A stretch of DNA of 64,000 nucleotides from an uncultured Sphingomonadaceae bacterium (GTDB lineage Bacteria; Pseudomonadota; Alphaproteobacteria; Sphingomonadales; Sphingomonadaceae). Within the stretch, counting starts at the first letter, position 1. Each line of letters begins with the position of its first letter. The translations under genes and the position numbers were made by a program. A model generated the notes under the pieces. The model saw only the letters and a program-made list of their open reading frames with translations, did no database searches and had not been told where the DNA came from. The stretch lies in assembly GCA_947497455.1 (NCBI GenBank), contig CANMGU010000002.1, positions 136,501 to 200,500 on the forward strand, written 5' to 3'. Below, piece after piece: positions 42,928-51,724 of the stretch.

Positions 42928-44496
42928 ATGACCGAAACCACCAATATCAAATTTCACGGTGCAGCTGGCACGGTTACAGGGTCCTGTTTCGAAATTAGCG
43001 GTGCCGGCAAAACCATTCTGGTCGATTGCGGCTTGTTTCAAGGTACCCGTTCACTCGAACGGCTTAACTATGAACCGCTACCGTTCGATCCTGGCAAGAT
43101 CGATGCGATCATTCTTACCCATGCCCATCTCGATCATAGCGGGAAATTGCCATGTCTACACGCGCACGGTTGCAAAGCACCAACCTACTGCAGCAGTCCT
43201 ACCGCTGATATTTTGAAGCCGCTGCTGCTTGACTCGGCGAAACTGCAAGCCGCATCGGTCGAGCGCCGCAACCGGCGCGCAGACCGCGCAGGCCTTCCGC
43301 CTTTCGTGCCGCTTTATAGCGGACCGGATGTCACCAACTTAATGAAAAGCATCAAGACGCTGGACTATTGCGAAGAGGTTGATCTCGGCAATGGCGTGTC
43401 ATTCCGACTATGGGACGCGCGGCATATTGTCGGCTCCGCTTCGGCGGAAATAAACATTGGCGGCCAGCGGTTGATGATTTCGGGTGATATTGGTTCGGGG
43501 GCGGCGATTAACTGCCCCGGACTGGAACTTGGCGGATATGATCATATCGTCTGCGAGGCGACCTATGGTGCGAGAGAGCGGGAAGAGACGCTGATCAGCG
43601 AACGCCGGGAGACGCTGGCTCATTTCGTTGAAGACACGCTCAAGTCCGGCGGAAATCTCCTGATTCCTGCCTTTGCGGTAGAGCGTACCCAGATCATCTT
43701 GGAAGACTTTCTCGCCCTTTTTGACTCCGGGCGATTGTCGGCGGTCAATGTTTTTCTGGATGCGCCGCTTGCTCAAAAAGTGACGATGGCGGTGCTGAAA
43801 TATCGCGATAACGGAGCAGATCTGCTCAAACGTACCAATATCCGATTCATCCAGTCGGTCGCAGAATCGAAGCAGTTGAACCGGATGACCGGAGCAGTGA
43901 TCATTGCCGGATCGGGAATGTGTGAAGGCGGGCGGATTCGTCATCATCTCGTTCGCAATTTGCCCAAACGGCAGTCCAGGGTCCTGTTTACTGGTTTTCA
44001 GGTCGCCGGCACATTGGGATCTGTCCTGATGGACGGTGCCAAATTGGTCCGCATCTCGGGCAATGATGTCAGCGTCAACGCTGATATCGCGGTGCTTCAG
44101 GGCTATTCCAATCACGCCGATCGCAAAGGACTGGCCCAATGGATCAAGGAGCACAGCCCTATTTCAGGAACCATATTTCTGGTCCATGGCGAGGAGGAAG
44201 GCCTGCACACTCTGTCGGAAGACCTCATCGCCACAGGTCGGTATAATCAACCAATCCTGCCAGCGCTCGGCGAGCAATGGGCATTGGACCCGCATCAGCA
44301 GGCGCGATTGCAATCGCCAGCGCGCGGAGATGCTGACCAGCTCATCGCACCACAAGACTGGACTTCGCGGCTCGCGGCGTTGCGTTCCTCGGTGCAGCAG
44401 AAGGTTCGTGCGTTGCCATCTGATCAGGATCGCGAGAAAATGCTGAAGGCTCTCGAACGGGCCCTCGAAAGTTATCAGCAAGAAAAACTACGCTGA
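42928..44496 (+). CDS. Metallo-beta-lactamase fold RNA-processing (beta-CASP) protein
   Basis: This 522-residue protein resembles bacterial CPSF/YSH1-like nucleases with a beta-CASP insert. Motifs include LDCGLFQG-like VDCGLFQGTRS, zinc motif HAHLDHSG (about 64-71), SGDIGSG, ATYGARER, the beta-CASP section ILEDFLALFDSGRLSAVNVFLDAPLA and SGMCEGGRIRHHL, then GYSNHADRKGLAQWI and FLVHGEEEGLHTL. It is probably a ribonuclease or exonuclease. It follows a universal stress gene, as seen in other hypoxia/stress clusters, and a short helical C-terminus (about 470-520) is typical. Confidence 0.92.
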   Translation: MTETTNIKFHGAAGTVTGSCFEISGAGKTILVDCGLFQGTRSLERLNYEPLPFDPGKIDAIILTHAHLDHSGKLPCLHAHGCKAPTYCSSPTADILKPLLLDSAKLQAASVERRNRRADRAGLPPFVPLYSGPDVTNLMKSIKTLDYCEEVDLGNGVSFRLWDARHIVGSASAEINIGGQRLMISGDIGSGAAINCPGLELGGYDHIVCEATYGAREREETLISERRETLAHFVEDTLKSGGNLLIPAFAVERTQIILEDFLALFDSGRLSAVNVFLDAPLAQKVTMAVLKYRDNGADLLKRTNIRFIQSVAESKQLNRMTGAVIIAGSGMCEGGRIRHHLVRNLPKRQSRVLFTGFQVAGTLGSVLMDGAKLVRISGNDVSVNADIAVLQGYSNHADRKGLAQWIKEHSPISGTIFLVHGEEEGLHTLSEDLIATGRYNQPILPALGEQWALDPHQQARLQSPARGDADQLIAPQDWTSRLAALRSSVQQKVRALPSDQDREKMLKALERALESYQQEKLR

Positions 44497-44502
44497 CCGT
44501 TT

Positions 44503-45660
44503 TTACGAATAACAGACATCTTCTTCGGATCTGTTTTTGGAAACCGTCGCGACAGCGGCTTTCCCATCACGACGATAAATATCAGGATAGAAAGTCACGC
44601 CGCCATCACCATTACCCTCGGCGGTAAAATAGGCGATGTAGATCGGGATGGTTTGCTTCATTTTCAGCCTCTCCGTCTTGCCTTCATCCAGGATCATATC
44701 CACGGCTTCACCCGAGTGATCATTGGCCAGTAGCGTCTTGGCAAAACCAATCGCATCGCCCACCCGTACACAGCCATGGCTATATGCTCTGACGGCATTG
44801 CCGAACAGCTTCCGGTTAGACGTGTCATGCAGGTAAACCGAATAAGAGTTCGGCATGATGAGCTTCATCAATCCCAAGGCATTGCCGGGGCCCGGACGCT
44901 GGCGATAGCGGCCATTTTGAAACACATAACCTTTGCGGCGAGCGGTCGCTGGTCGATTGCGTACCATCGCACCGATCCCTTCGGCGACGATCGAGGAAGG
45001 AATTTCCCACCAGGGGTTCAGGACAACGCCTTCCACTCTTGTATCAAAAATGGGCGTCGGCGTTTTGGTCTTGCCTACGATCACTGGCCAGGTGCCAAAT
45101 TTTTTGTGGTTCTTCCACAGCGTCACTTCGAAGCTCGCAGCATTGACGATCAGATAGGTCTTACCAAGATAAAGCGGCATCCAGCGCCAGCGCTCCATGT
45201 TCAGCTCGATTGCCGCACGCTTTTGAGGATCGACTTCATTGGCCAACGCTTGGCGAAGCATCTCATAATGCGGGTTTTGCGGCTTATAGGCTTCGAACAA
45301 CGGCCCTAGCTCGTTGCGGCTCAGGGCCAATCGCAACAGCCGGTCATTGTCGATCAAATTGTCGCGGCTTTTGATATGCCAGCGCGCACGACCCAGGCCT
45401 TTGAGACATCCCTGAAGATAGGCCTGTGCAAGCTGCTTTGCGGCTGCCGTTGCGGCTTTTGCATCCGTAAGGCCAAAGCGGCTGGAAATCTGGCAGTCAG
45501 CAAGCCCCTCGGCTGGCATATCATCAATCAGTGCCTGTAAATGAACCACCTGTGCCGGAGTCCAAGGCAGTGGCGGCGGCGATTGTGGCGGGCTTACCGG
45601 CTGTGCCGAAGCTGTTCCGAACATCAGCATCATGGCCATGGAAATCAGGAATTTTCTCAT
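44503..45660 (-). CDS. L,D-transpeptidase (YcbB-like)
   Basis: The 385-residue periplasmic enzyme has a signal peptide (RKFLISMAMMLMFGTASAQP) and a YkuD-type L,D-transpeptidase domain that makes 3-3 peptidoglycan cross-links or attaches lipoproteins. Visible parts are YLIVNAASFEVTLWKNHKKFGTWPVIVGKTKTPTP, NPWWEIP and the catalytic YSHGCVRVGDA (Cys about residue 300). The N-terminal 150 residues resemble the helical region of YcbB. The ATG at 45660 follows AAGGGAGGG. It diverges from a second, different L,D-transpeptidase gene at 45747. Confidence 0.93.
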   Translation of the reverse strand: MRKFLISMAMMLMFGTASAQPVSPPQSPPPLPWTPAQVVHLQALIDDMPAEGLADCQISSRFGLTDAKAATAAAKQLAQAYLQGCLKGLGRARWHIKSRDNLIDNDRLLRLALSRNELGPLFEAYKPQNPHYEMLRQALANEVDPQKRAAIELNMERWRWMPLYLGKTYLIVNAASFEVTLWKNHKKFGTWPVIVGKTKTPTPIFDTRVEGVVLNPWWEIPSSIVAEGIGAMVRNRPATARRKGYVFQNGRYRQRPGPGNALGLMKLIMPNSYSVYLHDTSNRKLFGNAVRAYSHGCVRVGDAIGFAKTLLANDHSGEAVDMILDEGKTERLKMKQTIPIYIAYFTAEGNGDGGVTFYPDIYRRDGKAAVATVSKNRSEEDVCYS

Positions 45661-45746
45661 CCCTCCCTTGTTTCGGCAGCGGTTCTTTCCCACAATAGGT
45701 ATATCTACATAATCCCAAACACCCCGGATTTTGTTAGAATATTATG

Positions 45747-46358
45747 ATGAAACGCAGAACACTATTACAGACGGGCCTGATTGGACTCGGCACAAGTGTG
45801 GGCACATTATTGTCACCAGCTTTGCCTGCAATAGCCAAGACCTCGTCCCTGCTTGATCCCAAATTGCTTGCAAAGGCAAAAGCGGCGCTGGCAACGCATG
45901 ATGCATCTATAAAACATAAAGACACTATCGGAATTGCCGACTATGGTCAGCATTCAGCCAAACCCCGCTTCCACCTTGTTGATATGATGAATGGCCGTAC
46001 GACCTCTTTGCTGGTGGCCCATGGCAAGGGGTCGGACAAGAAGCATACCGGATGGTTGCAAGAATTTTCCAATGTGCCGGGCTCCGAGGCTTCTTCCGGT
46101 GGCAGCTACAGGACGGCAGCCGCCTATGTCGGGAAACATGGCCGATCACGCCGTTTGGATGGTCTCGAACCAAGCAATGACATGGCTTATCAGCGCGCCA
46201 TAGTCATCCACGGCGCGTGGTATGTCGATAACAAGATGGTAAGCAAACACGGGAAGATAGGCCGTAGCCAGGGCTGTTTTGCCTTTTCGGAATCCGACCT
46301 CGACCAGATTCTCCACCGACTCGGAAGCGGGCGGCTCTTGTATGCAGATAATGGCTGA
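45747..46358 (+). CDS. YkuD_2-type L,D-transpeptidase catalytic domain protein
   Basis: The 203-residue protein has a Tat-like leader (MKRRTLLQTGLIGLGTSVGTLLSPALPAIA) and a murein L,D-transpeptidase-like domain with GSEASSGGSYRTAAAYVGKHGRSRRLDGLEPSNDMAYQRAIVIHGA and the catalytic-type GRSQGCFAFSESDLDQIL (SxGC motif). It is shorter than classical YkuD proteins and belongs to the YkuD_2 group. It lies head-to-head with the other L,D-transpeptidase (about 86 bases apart), suggesting joint regulation. The ATG at 45744 just before is an alternative start. Confidence 0.88.
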   Translation: MKRRTLLQTGLIGLGTSVGTLLSPALPAIAKTSSLLDPKLLAKAKAALATHDASIKHKDTIGIADYGQHSAKPRFHLVDMMNGRTTSLLVAHGKGSDKKHTGWLQEFSNVPGSEASSGGSYRTAAAYVGKHGRSRRLDGLEPSNDMAYQRAIVIHGAWYVDNKMVSKHGKIGRSQGCFAFSESDLDQILHRLGSGRLLYADNG

Positions 46359-46378
46359 ATCGGATCGCTAGCTTCGCT

Positions 46379-47221
46379 TTATTGCGGGTCGCGTACCATC
46401 ATCACATCCTGTTTCAACCATCCCAATAATACCCGTGCATTATTGCCCATGCTGGCGCGCATGAAACCACTTTTGCCGTGTGTTCCCAATACCACCAGAT
46501 CAGATTTCACTTCCTTGATCTTTTTGAACAGAACCACGCCCAATTCCCCTTTTTCATTGGACGCTTCCAGACGGTTGAACGTGGCATTGTCGATCGTGGT
46601 CTGGGCCAAAAACCGCTCCATTGATTTGGCCTCTTCCGAGCCGATATCCTGTGCGACCTGATCGGATTTGAGCCAGCCGCTATAGGGCACGTTATAGGCG
46701 TGGACGAGGTGCAGCGGCACCTCAGGAAACAATTCTGCGGCGCTGTTGAGAGCGGTCATCGAGCAATCGGAAAAGTCGGTCGCGATCAATATGCTGCTAT
46801 AGGGTCTGACCGGCTTGCGCTTGATGATCAGGACCGGGACATCGGCGTGGCGCACAATATGGTCTACCGGCGACCCGAGAAAGACATCCGTAAAACCGTC
46901 ATAATGAGCAACGCCGGTCACGATCATTCCGCAGCGTTCCCGCTTGGCGGTCTCAATCACCAATTCTCCAACATTGCCCATCTGGATGATAAACTCCACA
47001 TCCACGTCGGTTTCCGGTAATTCCTCTTCCAGCTGGACTCGCGCCTCTTTCGGCACCAACCCCTTTTTCTTCGCTTGTTTGGGGTCAAGTACATGGACCA
47101 CGATCAAACGCGTATCCCATGTCTTCGCCAGCATTAGCGCGCGGTCAAAAGCGCGGTCACAGCGCGCGGTCATATCGGTCGCCAGAAGGATGGGTTTGCT
47201 CGTCATTTTTGTGTCAGCCAT
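46379..47221 (-). CDS. Universal stress protein (tandem UspA)
   Basis: The 280-residue protein has two UspA halves: one at about residues 9-135 (PILLATDMTARCDRAFDRALMLAKTWDTRLIVVHVLDP) and one at about 143-278 (SSILIATDFSDCSMTALNSA, VVLGTHGKSGFMRASMGNNARVLL, where GTHGKS...GN is the ATP-binding loop). USPs of this type are induced by hypoxia and stress. It is convergent with the YkuD_2 gene and lies near Hsp20 and FixLJ, so it fits a stress region. The in-frame ATG at 47206 is an alternative start. Confidence 0.93.
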   Translation of the reverse strand: MADTKMTSKPILLATDMTARCDRAFDRALMLAKTWDTRLIVVHVLDPKQAKKKGLVPKEARVQLEEELPETDVDVEFIIQMGNVGELVIETAKRERCGMIVTGVAHYDGFTDVFLGSPVDHIVRHADVPVLIIKRKPVRPYSSILIATDFSDCSMTALNSAAELFPEVPLHLVHAYNVPYSGWLKSDQVAQDIGSEEAKSMERFLAQTTIDNATFNRLEASNEKGELGVVLFKKIKEVKSDLVVLGTHGKSGFMRASMGNNARVLLGWLKQDVMMVRDPQ

Positions 47222-47289
47222 GTTTAGAAACTTGTCCCATCAGATCAGAAAAAAGGGTGCAGGCCGCCCTCCCTCCTTGTTGCGCGCCC

Positions 47290-47312
47290 CGGGGGGGGTG
47301 GGGGGGAAGGGC
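47290..47312 (+). other. G-run tract, possible quadruplex-forming sequence
   Basis: A run of eight G, a T, seven G, then AA and GGG occupies about 47290-47312, preceded by CCCC. The sequence is non-coding, between the universal stress gene and the hsp20 gene. Four G-tracts could be drawn from it, so a quadruplex is possible. The runs are also a place where sequencing errors occur. Confidence 0.5.
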
Positions 47313-47359
47313 GCTTGAAGGGATGGAAAGGCGACCTGCGTACCTCCTCAACCCGCTAG

Positions 47360-47887
47360 CTAAGCGGCGTTGATCGGGATCTTGCGTTCTTTCTCCAGCG
47401 CTTCGGCACTTTTGGGAAGATGGACAATCAACAGGCCATCCTTTGCGTCTGCGCTGATTTTTTGATGGTCAATGCCGTTGGGCAATTTAATTGCCCGTTC
47501 AAACATGCCATAATGCCGCTCGGAGAACATGAAGCTTTCGCCTTCTTCTTCATGGCTCTCAGATCTTTCACCGGACAAGCGCAGCATGCCATCGGAAAGT
47601 TTGATTTCAATGTCATCGCTGCTCATGCCGGGCACTTCTGCGACCAGCTCATATTCATCCTTTTTGTCGCGCAATTCGACTGCCGGATCGGCATTGTCAT
47701 AGAATTTCTGCAACATTCTGGAGCCGAAAGCATTGCCCGGGGTTTCATCAAACATCCGGTCAAACTCGTCGCGTAACCGGTTAAGCGGTTCCCAGACATT
47801 GCTCGCCTGAACCGGAACATTGATGCGCCTGGCGCCGCTGGTTGAGTCGCTTGATTGTGTCGGCAATTTCGATTTTTTCTTGGTCAT
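47360..47887 (-). CDS. Hsp20/alpha-crystallin family small heat-shock protein
   Basis: Hsp20 proteins form oligomers that hold unfolding proteins. The 175-residue protein has a long N-terminal region (about 1-60), the alpha-crystallin domain (about 65-160: DPAVELRDKKDEYELVAEVPGMSSDDIEIKLSDGMLRLSGERSE, GMFERAIKLPNGIDHQKISADAKDGLLIVHLPKS, which includes the GxLxxxxP element), and a short tail with IPI. A CAAGGATGAGCAG precedes the ATG at 47887. It diverges from the FixL gene across 227 bases that hold a TACGTA box pair. Confidence 0.93.
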   Translation of the reverse strand: MTKKKSKLPTQSSDSTSGARRINVPVQASNVWEPLNRLRDEFDRMFDETPGNAFGSRMLQKFYDNADPAVELRDKKDEYELVAEVPGMSSDDIEIKLSDGMLRLSGERSESHEEEGESFMFSERHYGMFERAIKLPNGIDHQKISADAKDGLLIVHLPKSAEALEKERKIPINAA

Positions 47888-47979
47888 CTGCTCATCCTTG
47901 CTTGGTCTCGAATCTCTCTGTTCGTTTCACCGACAAGAAATATTATCTTTATAAGGCGGGCAAAATCAGTGGTGTTCCC

Positions 47980-47995
47980 TACGTAGTTTTACGTA
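47980..47995. promoter_or_regulatory. FixJ-like box TACGTAGTTTTACGTA
   Basis: TACGTAGTTTTACGTA (47980-47995) consists of two TACGTA sites separated by GTTT, with TTTC after it. It lies between the divergent hsp20 and fixL genes. TTACGTA also occurs at 51022-51028 and 51725-51731, upstream of two further stress-region genes, and I did not find it elsewhere in the window. Sinorhizobium FixJ sites contain related GTAMGTAG elements, so a FixJ target is a reasonable inference. Confidence 0.55.
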
Positions 47996-48114
47996 TTTCC
48001 CGCTTTTGGTTTCTAGCGCGTAGATTTCTGAAGGTTTTTGGAGATGGGAATGACCAGAAAATCATGTACTATCGGGCCTGTACAAAGGCTGGAATTTCAT
48101 AAGGAATTTGCGCG

Positions 48115-49647
48115 ATGCGCGAGGACATGACTGTCACGGCCAACCGGCAGGAATATCTGGAAGCTGTGCTGGCCACTCTTCCGGAATGCATCGCAATTGT
48201 GGATCGCAATTTCAAACTTATCGATATGAACCAAGCGGGTCTGGCGAAGATCGGAGTCGAGCGCTTTGAAGACCTGCCCGAAGGCGCGCCGCTAACCCTG
48301 ATTTCCCGACCCTATCAGCGTATATATAGAGACGCCTTCAACAAATTGTTCAGCGGCAAGGGCGGCGAGATTAGCGAACCTTTTCGCGTAGAGCTCAATG
48401 CAATCAACAGTGCCGTCCACCTTATGGAATGCCGGCTGGCGCCGCTTTTGGACGAACATGGAGCGGTCAACGCGGTGGTGATAACCTCACGCGACGTTTC
48501 GGAATGGCAGAGCGCGCTAAATGCTGCTGAACGGTCCAATGCGATACTGGAATCGACGCTCGCCACCGTTCCCGATGCCATGGTGGTCATTGATGAGCGC
48601 GGCCTAATCAAATCATTCAATACCGCCGCCGAGGCTATGTTTGGGTATCAGGAAACAGAAATGCTGGATAAAAATGTCAGCTTGCTAATGCCCTCACCCC
48701 ACCGTGACGCACATGACGGTTATCTGGAGCGCTATCTGCGTACCGGCGAAAAACATATTATCGGCATCGGCCGTTTCGTCGAAGGCCAAAAAAAGGATGG
48801 CACGATATTTCCCATTAGACTGGAAGTCGGAGAAGCAAAAACTGCTGATCGGTGCTTGTTCACTGGTTTCATCGTTGATTTGACAGAACAGAAAACAACC
48901 GAGGCGGAATTGCAGGCGCTGCAAGAGGACCTTATGCATGCATCTCGGCTCAGCGCGGTTGGGTCTCTGGCCTCCGCGCTCGCCCATGAGGTTAATCAAC
49001 CTCTCACTGCGATTGCAAACTATCTGTCGGCAGCGCGCGATTTGCTGGATCAAGGAGCAGATACCAACAAGGCCCTGCTTTATGAGGCGTTACAGGAAAG
49101 TGTGTCGGAAAGCTTGCGCGCGGGGACCATAGTCAGGCGTCTGCGCGAGTTTGTCGCCAAGGGCGAGATTAACCGACAGATATTGTCGATCGCCCAGATG
49201 GTTGAAGATGCCATGACATTGGGCCTGGTTGGCGCCTATGACAAGGGCGTTGAATGCACGACCAACATCGATCCCGATACCAATCATGTTTTTGCCGACC
49301 GCGTGCAGATCCAGCAGGTCATGGTCAATCTGATGCGCAACGCGATCGAGGCCATGGCTGATAGTCCCGTCAAAAAGCTGGGTATCAGTGTTCAATCTGC
49401 GCCTGATAACCGTGTTGAAATCGCAATTTCCGATACCGGAAGCGGCATTGATCCGGAAATGGCCGACCAGCTTTTCCAACCCTTTGCCACGACCAAGGGC
49501 GGCGGCATGGGACTAGGTCTGTCTATTTGCCGTACCATTATCGAGGCACATGAAGGCAAGATATTCGCCGAACCCAATCCGAAAGGGGGCACGATTTTCC
49601 GCATATTTCTCTTAAAAGCAGCCGAGGAGCAATTGAATGTCGAGTGA
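48115..49647 (+). CDS. fixL: Heme-type oxygen sensor histidine kinase FixL
   Basis: The 510-residue cytoplasmic kinase has two PAS domains (about 15-130 and 140-260). The second carries the FixL pattern LMPSPHRDAHDGYLERYLRTGEKHIIGIGRFVEGQKKDGTIFPI, with H214 in the position of the heme proximal histidine of rhizobial FixL, so oxygen sensing is likely. The kinase core follows: HEVNQPLTAIANYL (phospho-His about 290), N-box MVNLMRNAIEAM, and GSGIDPEMADQLFQPFATTKGGGMGLGLSI. ATG at 48115 follows AAGGAA; 48127 is an alternative. It overlaps fixJ by 11 bases. Confidence 0.93.
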   Translation: MREDMTVTANRQEYLEAVLATLPECIAIVDRNFKLIDMNQAGLAKIGVERFEDLPEGAPLTLISRPYQRIYRDAFNKLFSGKGGEISEPFRVELNAINSAVHLMECRLAPLLDEHGAVNAVVITSRDVSEWQSALNAAERSNAILESTLATVPDAMVVIDERGLIKSFNTAAEAMFGYQETEMLDKNVSLLMPSPHRDAHDGYLERYLRTGEKHIIGIGRFVEGQKKDGTIFPIRLEVGEAKTADRCLFTGFIVDLTEQKTTEAELQALQEDLMHASRLSAVGSLASALAHEVNQPLTAIANYLSAARDLLDQGADTNKALLYEALQESVSESLRAGTIVRRLREFVAKGEINRQILSIAQMVEDAMTLGLVGAYDKGVECTTNIDPDTNHVFADRVQIQQVMVNLMRNAIEAMADSPVKKLGISVQSAPDNRVEIAISDTGSGIDPEMADQLFQPFATTKGGGMGLGLSICRTIIEAHEGKIFAEPNPKGGTIFRIFLLKAAEEQLNVE

Positions 49648-50278
49648 ACGCCTGGTTTATGTTGTGGATGACGATGATGCTGTACGCCGTTCCGCTGCGT
49701 TCATGCTGCGCCATGCCGGATTTCAGGTCCGACCGGTGGAGTCGGGAGTCGCCTTTCTGAAGCTTGCAAAAAATGCCGAGCGCGGCTGTGTATTGCTGGA
49801 TGTCCGGATGCCGGAATTGAACGGTCTGGAAGTTCAGCAAGAGATGGTCAAGCAAGGCATTGACATGCCGGTGGTGATCCTGACCGGCCATGGCGATGTT
49901 GAAATAGCCGTTCAGGCGATGCGCGCTGGAGCAATAAATTTCCTCGAAAAACCGTATGAGAAAGAGGCGCTTCTCGCTGCGATGGAAGAAGCTTTTGAGC
50001 GATTGGAAAACAGTGAACTCAAGGAAATGGCCTCGTCCGAAGCGCAGGTTCGGCTGGCCTGTCTGACCGGCCGCGAACGGGACGTGCTGGATGGCCTGAT
50101 GACCGGCTATCCCAACAAGACCATTGCCTATGATCTTGGTATATCGCCCCGTACGGTGGAGATTTATCGCGCCAATATGATGGAAAAACTTCGCGTTCGC
50201 AGTCTGGCCGAAGCGCTGCGGATTGGATTCGCCGCCGAGGCGGGTGACTCAATAACTGCCAAACCTACACAGCACTGA
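49637..50278 (+). CDS. fixJ: Response regulator FixJ (LuxR-type)
   Basis: The 213-residue regulator has a receiver domain (VYVVDDDDAVRRSAAFMLRHAGF; phospho-acceptor D55 in CVLLDVRMPE; ILTGHGDVEIAVQAMRAGAINFLEKPYEKEAL) and a C-terminal LuxR HTH (LTGRERDVLDGLMTGYPNKTIAYDLGISPRTVEIYRANMMEKL). It is the partner of the overlapping fixL gene. FixJ normally turns on low-oxygen genes such as fixK; targets here are presumably the stress genes around it, some with TTACGTA boxes. Confidence 0.95.
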   Translation: MSSERLVYVVDDDDAVRRSAAFMLRHAGFQVRPVESGVAFLKLAKNAERGCVLLDVRMPELNGLEVQQEMVKQGIDMPVVILTGHGDVEIAVQAMRAGAINFLEKPYEKEALLAAMEEAFERLENSELKEMASSEAQVRLACLTGRERDVLDGLMTGYPNKTIAYDLGISPRTVEIYRANMMEKLRVRSLAEALRIGFAAEAGDSITAKPTQH

Positions 50279-50349
50279 TTTAGGTAAATCTGCGGATAGC
50301 ATCTTTTGACTCCGGGGGTGACATTGGCGAAACAATGCAAGGAGCCCCC

Positions 50350-50538
50350 ATGACCAATTTTAAGCAACAAAAGCCCGGACGACCGGATGAATTCCCTGCC
50401 CCGCAGCCATCGGAAACACCGCCCCTTGATCCGGACCGGATAAGCGACCCGGGATCACCGGAAACGCCGTCTCCCGAACCTGAACAACCAGCTGAGCATC
50501 CACCGGAATATCCGGTACCGGGTAAAGATACCGTCTAG
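50350..50538 (+). CDS. Small proline-rich hypothetical protein
   Basis: The 62-residue protein (ATG at 50350 behind AAGGAGCCCCC) is made almost only of Pro, Glu, Asp, Ser and Thr (FPAPQPSETPPLDPDRISDPGSPETPSPEPEQPAEH), so it is intrinsically disordered. It follows fixJ by about 70 bases and may share its message. No family is recognised. The strong ribosome site supports that it is real. Confidence 0.6.
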   Translation: MTNFKQQKPGRPDEFPAPQPSETPPLDPDRISDPGSPETPSPEPEQPAEHPPEYPVPGKDTV

Positions 50539-50599
50539 CTTCCTTCATATCGCAGCGCTGGCATATCTATCGGCTGCCAGAATCTATGTCTGATAGACT

Positions 50600-50962
50600 T
50601 TAGGGTTTAGCCCCATTTTGAGCCCACATGGCCAACGCACCAATGGCCAATCCCGCGCCCGTTGCCGCCAACACGCTGGCAAAAGGATGTTGCTGAACTT
50701 CGTTGACAATTGCTTCTTTTCTTTCTTCGCTCGCTTCGCGCAGCTCTGCGCCACGCTCTCGCAACTCTTCGCCCTTTTCCTTGAGAGTTTCGGTCGCCTG
50801 TTCCGTGAATTGCTTTAACCGTTCCTGGGCGTCTTCAGCAATATCATCCTTCAACTTGCGAATATCCCCTTGCAGACGTTCCAGATCGCTGCGGATAACC
50901 GCAATTTGGCTGCCATAGTCATGGTCATGCTGAGGATGGCTCAAGGTTGCTTCTTTGTTCAT
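50600..50962 (-). CDS. DUF883-like (ElaB/YqjD-type) membrane protein
   Basis: From the ATG at 50962 (behind GAAGGAGTGAAAGAC) the 120-residue protein has a long charged helix with coiled-coil character (DLERLQGDIRKLKDDIAEDAQERLKQFTEQATETLKEKGEELRERGAELREA) and a C-terminal membrane helix (PFASVLAATGAGLAIGALAMW) with a glycine-rich turn, as in ElaB/YqjD proteins. Those C-tail-anchored proteins associate with ribosomes in stationary phase. A TTACGTA box lies 60 bases upstream, in the FixLJ region. Confidence 0.85.
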   Translation of the reverse strand: MNKEATLSHPQHDHDYGSQIAVIRSDLERLQGDIRKLKDDIAEDAQERLKQFTEQATETLKEKGEELRERGAELREASEERKEAIVNEVQQHPFASVLAATGAGLAIGALAMWAQNGAKP

Positions 50963-51021
50963 GTCTTTCACTCCTTCTTCATTGCTGCCAGTGAAAATAT
51001 GCCTCTCGAGACTCTTGGTCA

Positions 51022-51028
51022 TTACGTA
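51022..51028 (-). promoter_or_regulatory. TTACGTA box upstream of DUF883-like gene
   Basis: TTACGTA (within ATTACGTAAAT) lies about 60 bases before the start at 50962. It matches the boxes near 47990 and 51728. The shared position in front of stress-region genes suggests a common regulator such as FixJ. Confidence 0.5.
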
Positions 51029-51056
51029 AATGCCACGAGGCCGAACGGCCCGAGGG

Positions 51057-51650
51057 TCAGCTTTTCGGCCATTCGATTGTTGGCCCCAGATCGACCATGA
51101 CCTGCTTGGCATCAAACACCTTCTGACCATCTTCCGGCATCGGTCCATTGCCCATTTTTATCTCGGCATGGACTTCGAATTTTTCGACTGTCCTGACGTC
51201 CACGTCATAGGTCCAGAACCGTCGACCATAATGCGGATGCCAGGTGGTCCACCCACCGCCGCGATAATAGCGCCAATGCGGTTGCCAGTAGAGATAGCCA
51301 GTCCCGTACCATGGGTCATAGCGCGGAGAGCGATCAACATAGGTCCGCCGGTCGCGCTCGGTCCGGTGATCGATCAGCATGAACCAGTCATAGCCATTTT
51401 GAATCGTAAGCTCGGCCGCCCGATAGAGCAGATAGCCTTCCACACGGTCGCGGGAGGTGAGAAAATTGCCGGCAAAGTCTACGCGATAGCGATCATCGGC
51501 GAGACGTTCGTCGGAATAGCCGCCAGAGATTTTTTGTCCGGAGATATTCGGTTGATAGGGCGTGGCGGTCGCGCAAGCGACAAGCACGAAGGTCAGCATC
51601 AAAGCCACGGCCTTGGCAAAATGTTCGCGAAAATCGAGCATAAGGGGCAT
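51057..51650 (-). CDS. CC0125/CC1285-type lipoprotein
   Basis: The 197-residue lipoprotein starts MPLMLDFREHFAKAVALMLTFVLVACATATPY (lipobox LVAC) and has the segment SGGYSDERLADDRYRVDFAGNFLTSRDRVEGYLLYRAAELTIQNGYDWFMLIDHRTERD, the characteristic part of the CC0125/CC1285 family described from Caulobacter. A Trp/Tyr/His-rich central loop (GTGYLYWQPHWRYYRGGGWTTWHPHYGRRFWTYDVDV) follows. Role unknown; outer-membrane location is inferred from the lipobox. The ATG at 51650 is behind GGGAG. A TTACGTA box is about 80 bases upstream. Confidence 0.85.
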   Translation of the reverse strand: MPLMLDFREHFAKAVALMLTFVLVACATATPYQPNISGQKISGGYSDERLADDRYRVDFAGNFLTSRDRVEGYLLYRAAELTIQNGYDWFMLIDHRTERDRRTYVDRSPRYDPWYGTGYLYWQPHWRYYRGGGWTTWHPHYGRRFWTYDVDVRTVEKFEVHAEIKMGNGPMPEDGQKVFDAKQVMVDLGPTIEWPKS

Positions 51651-51724
51651 GATTAACTCCCATCGGATCATGTTATGGGTTGAAACCAGATGACCCAAAT
51701 TCAAGAAGCCGCCGTCAATTGTCT

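Noticed and set aside
50558..50580. CTGGCA/TGCCAG stem between convergent genes
   Set aside because: Six-base arms without a T-run are too weak to call a terminator.
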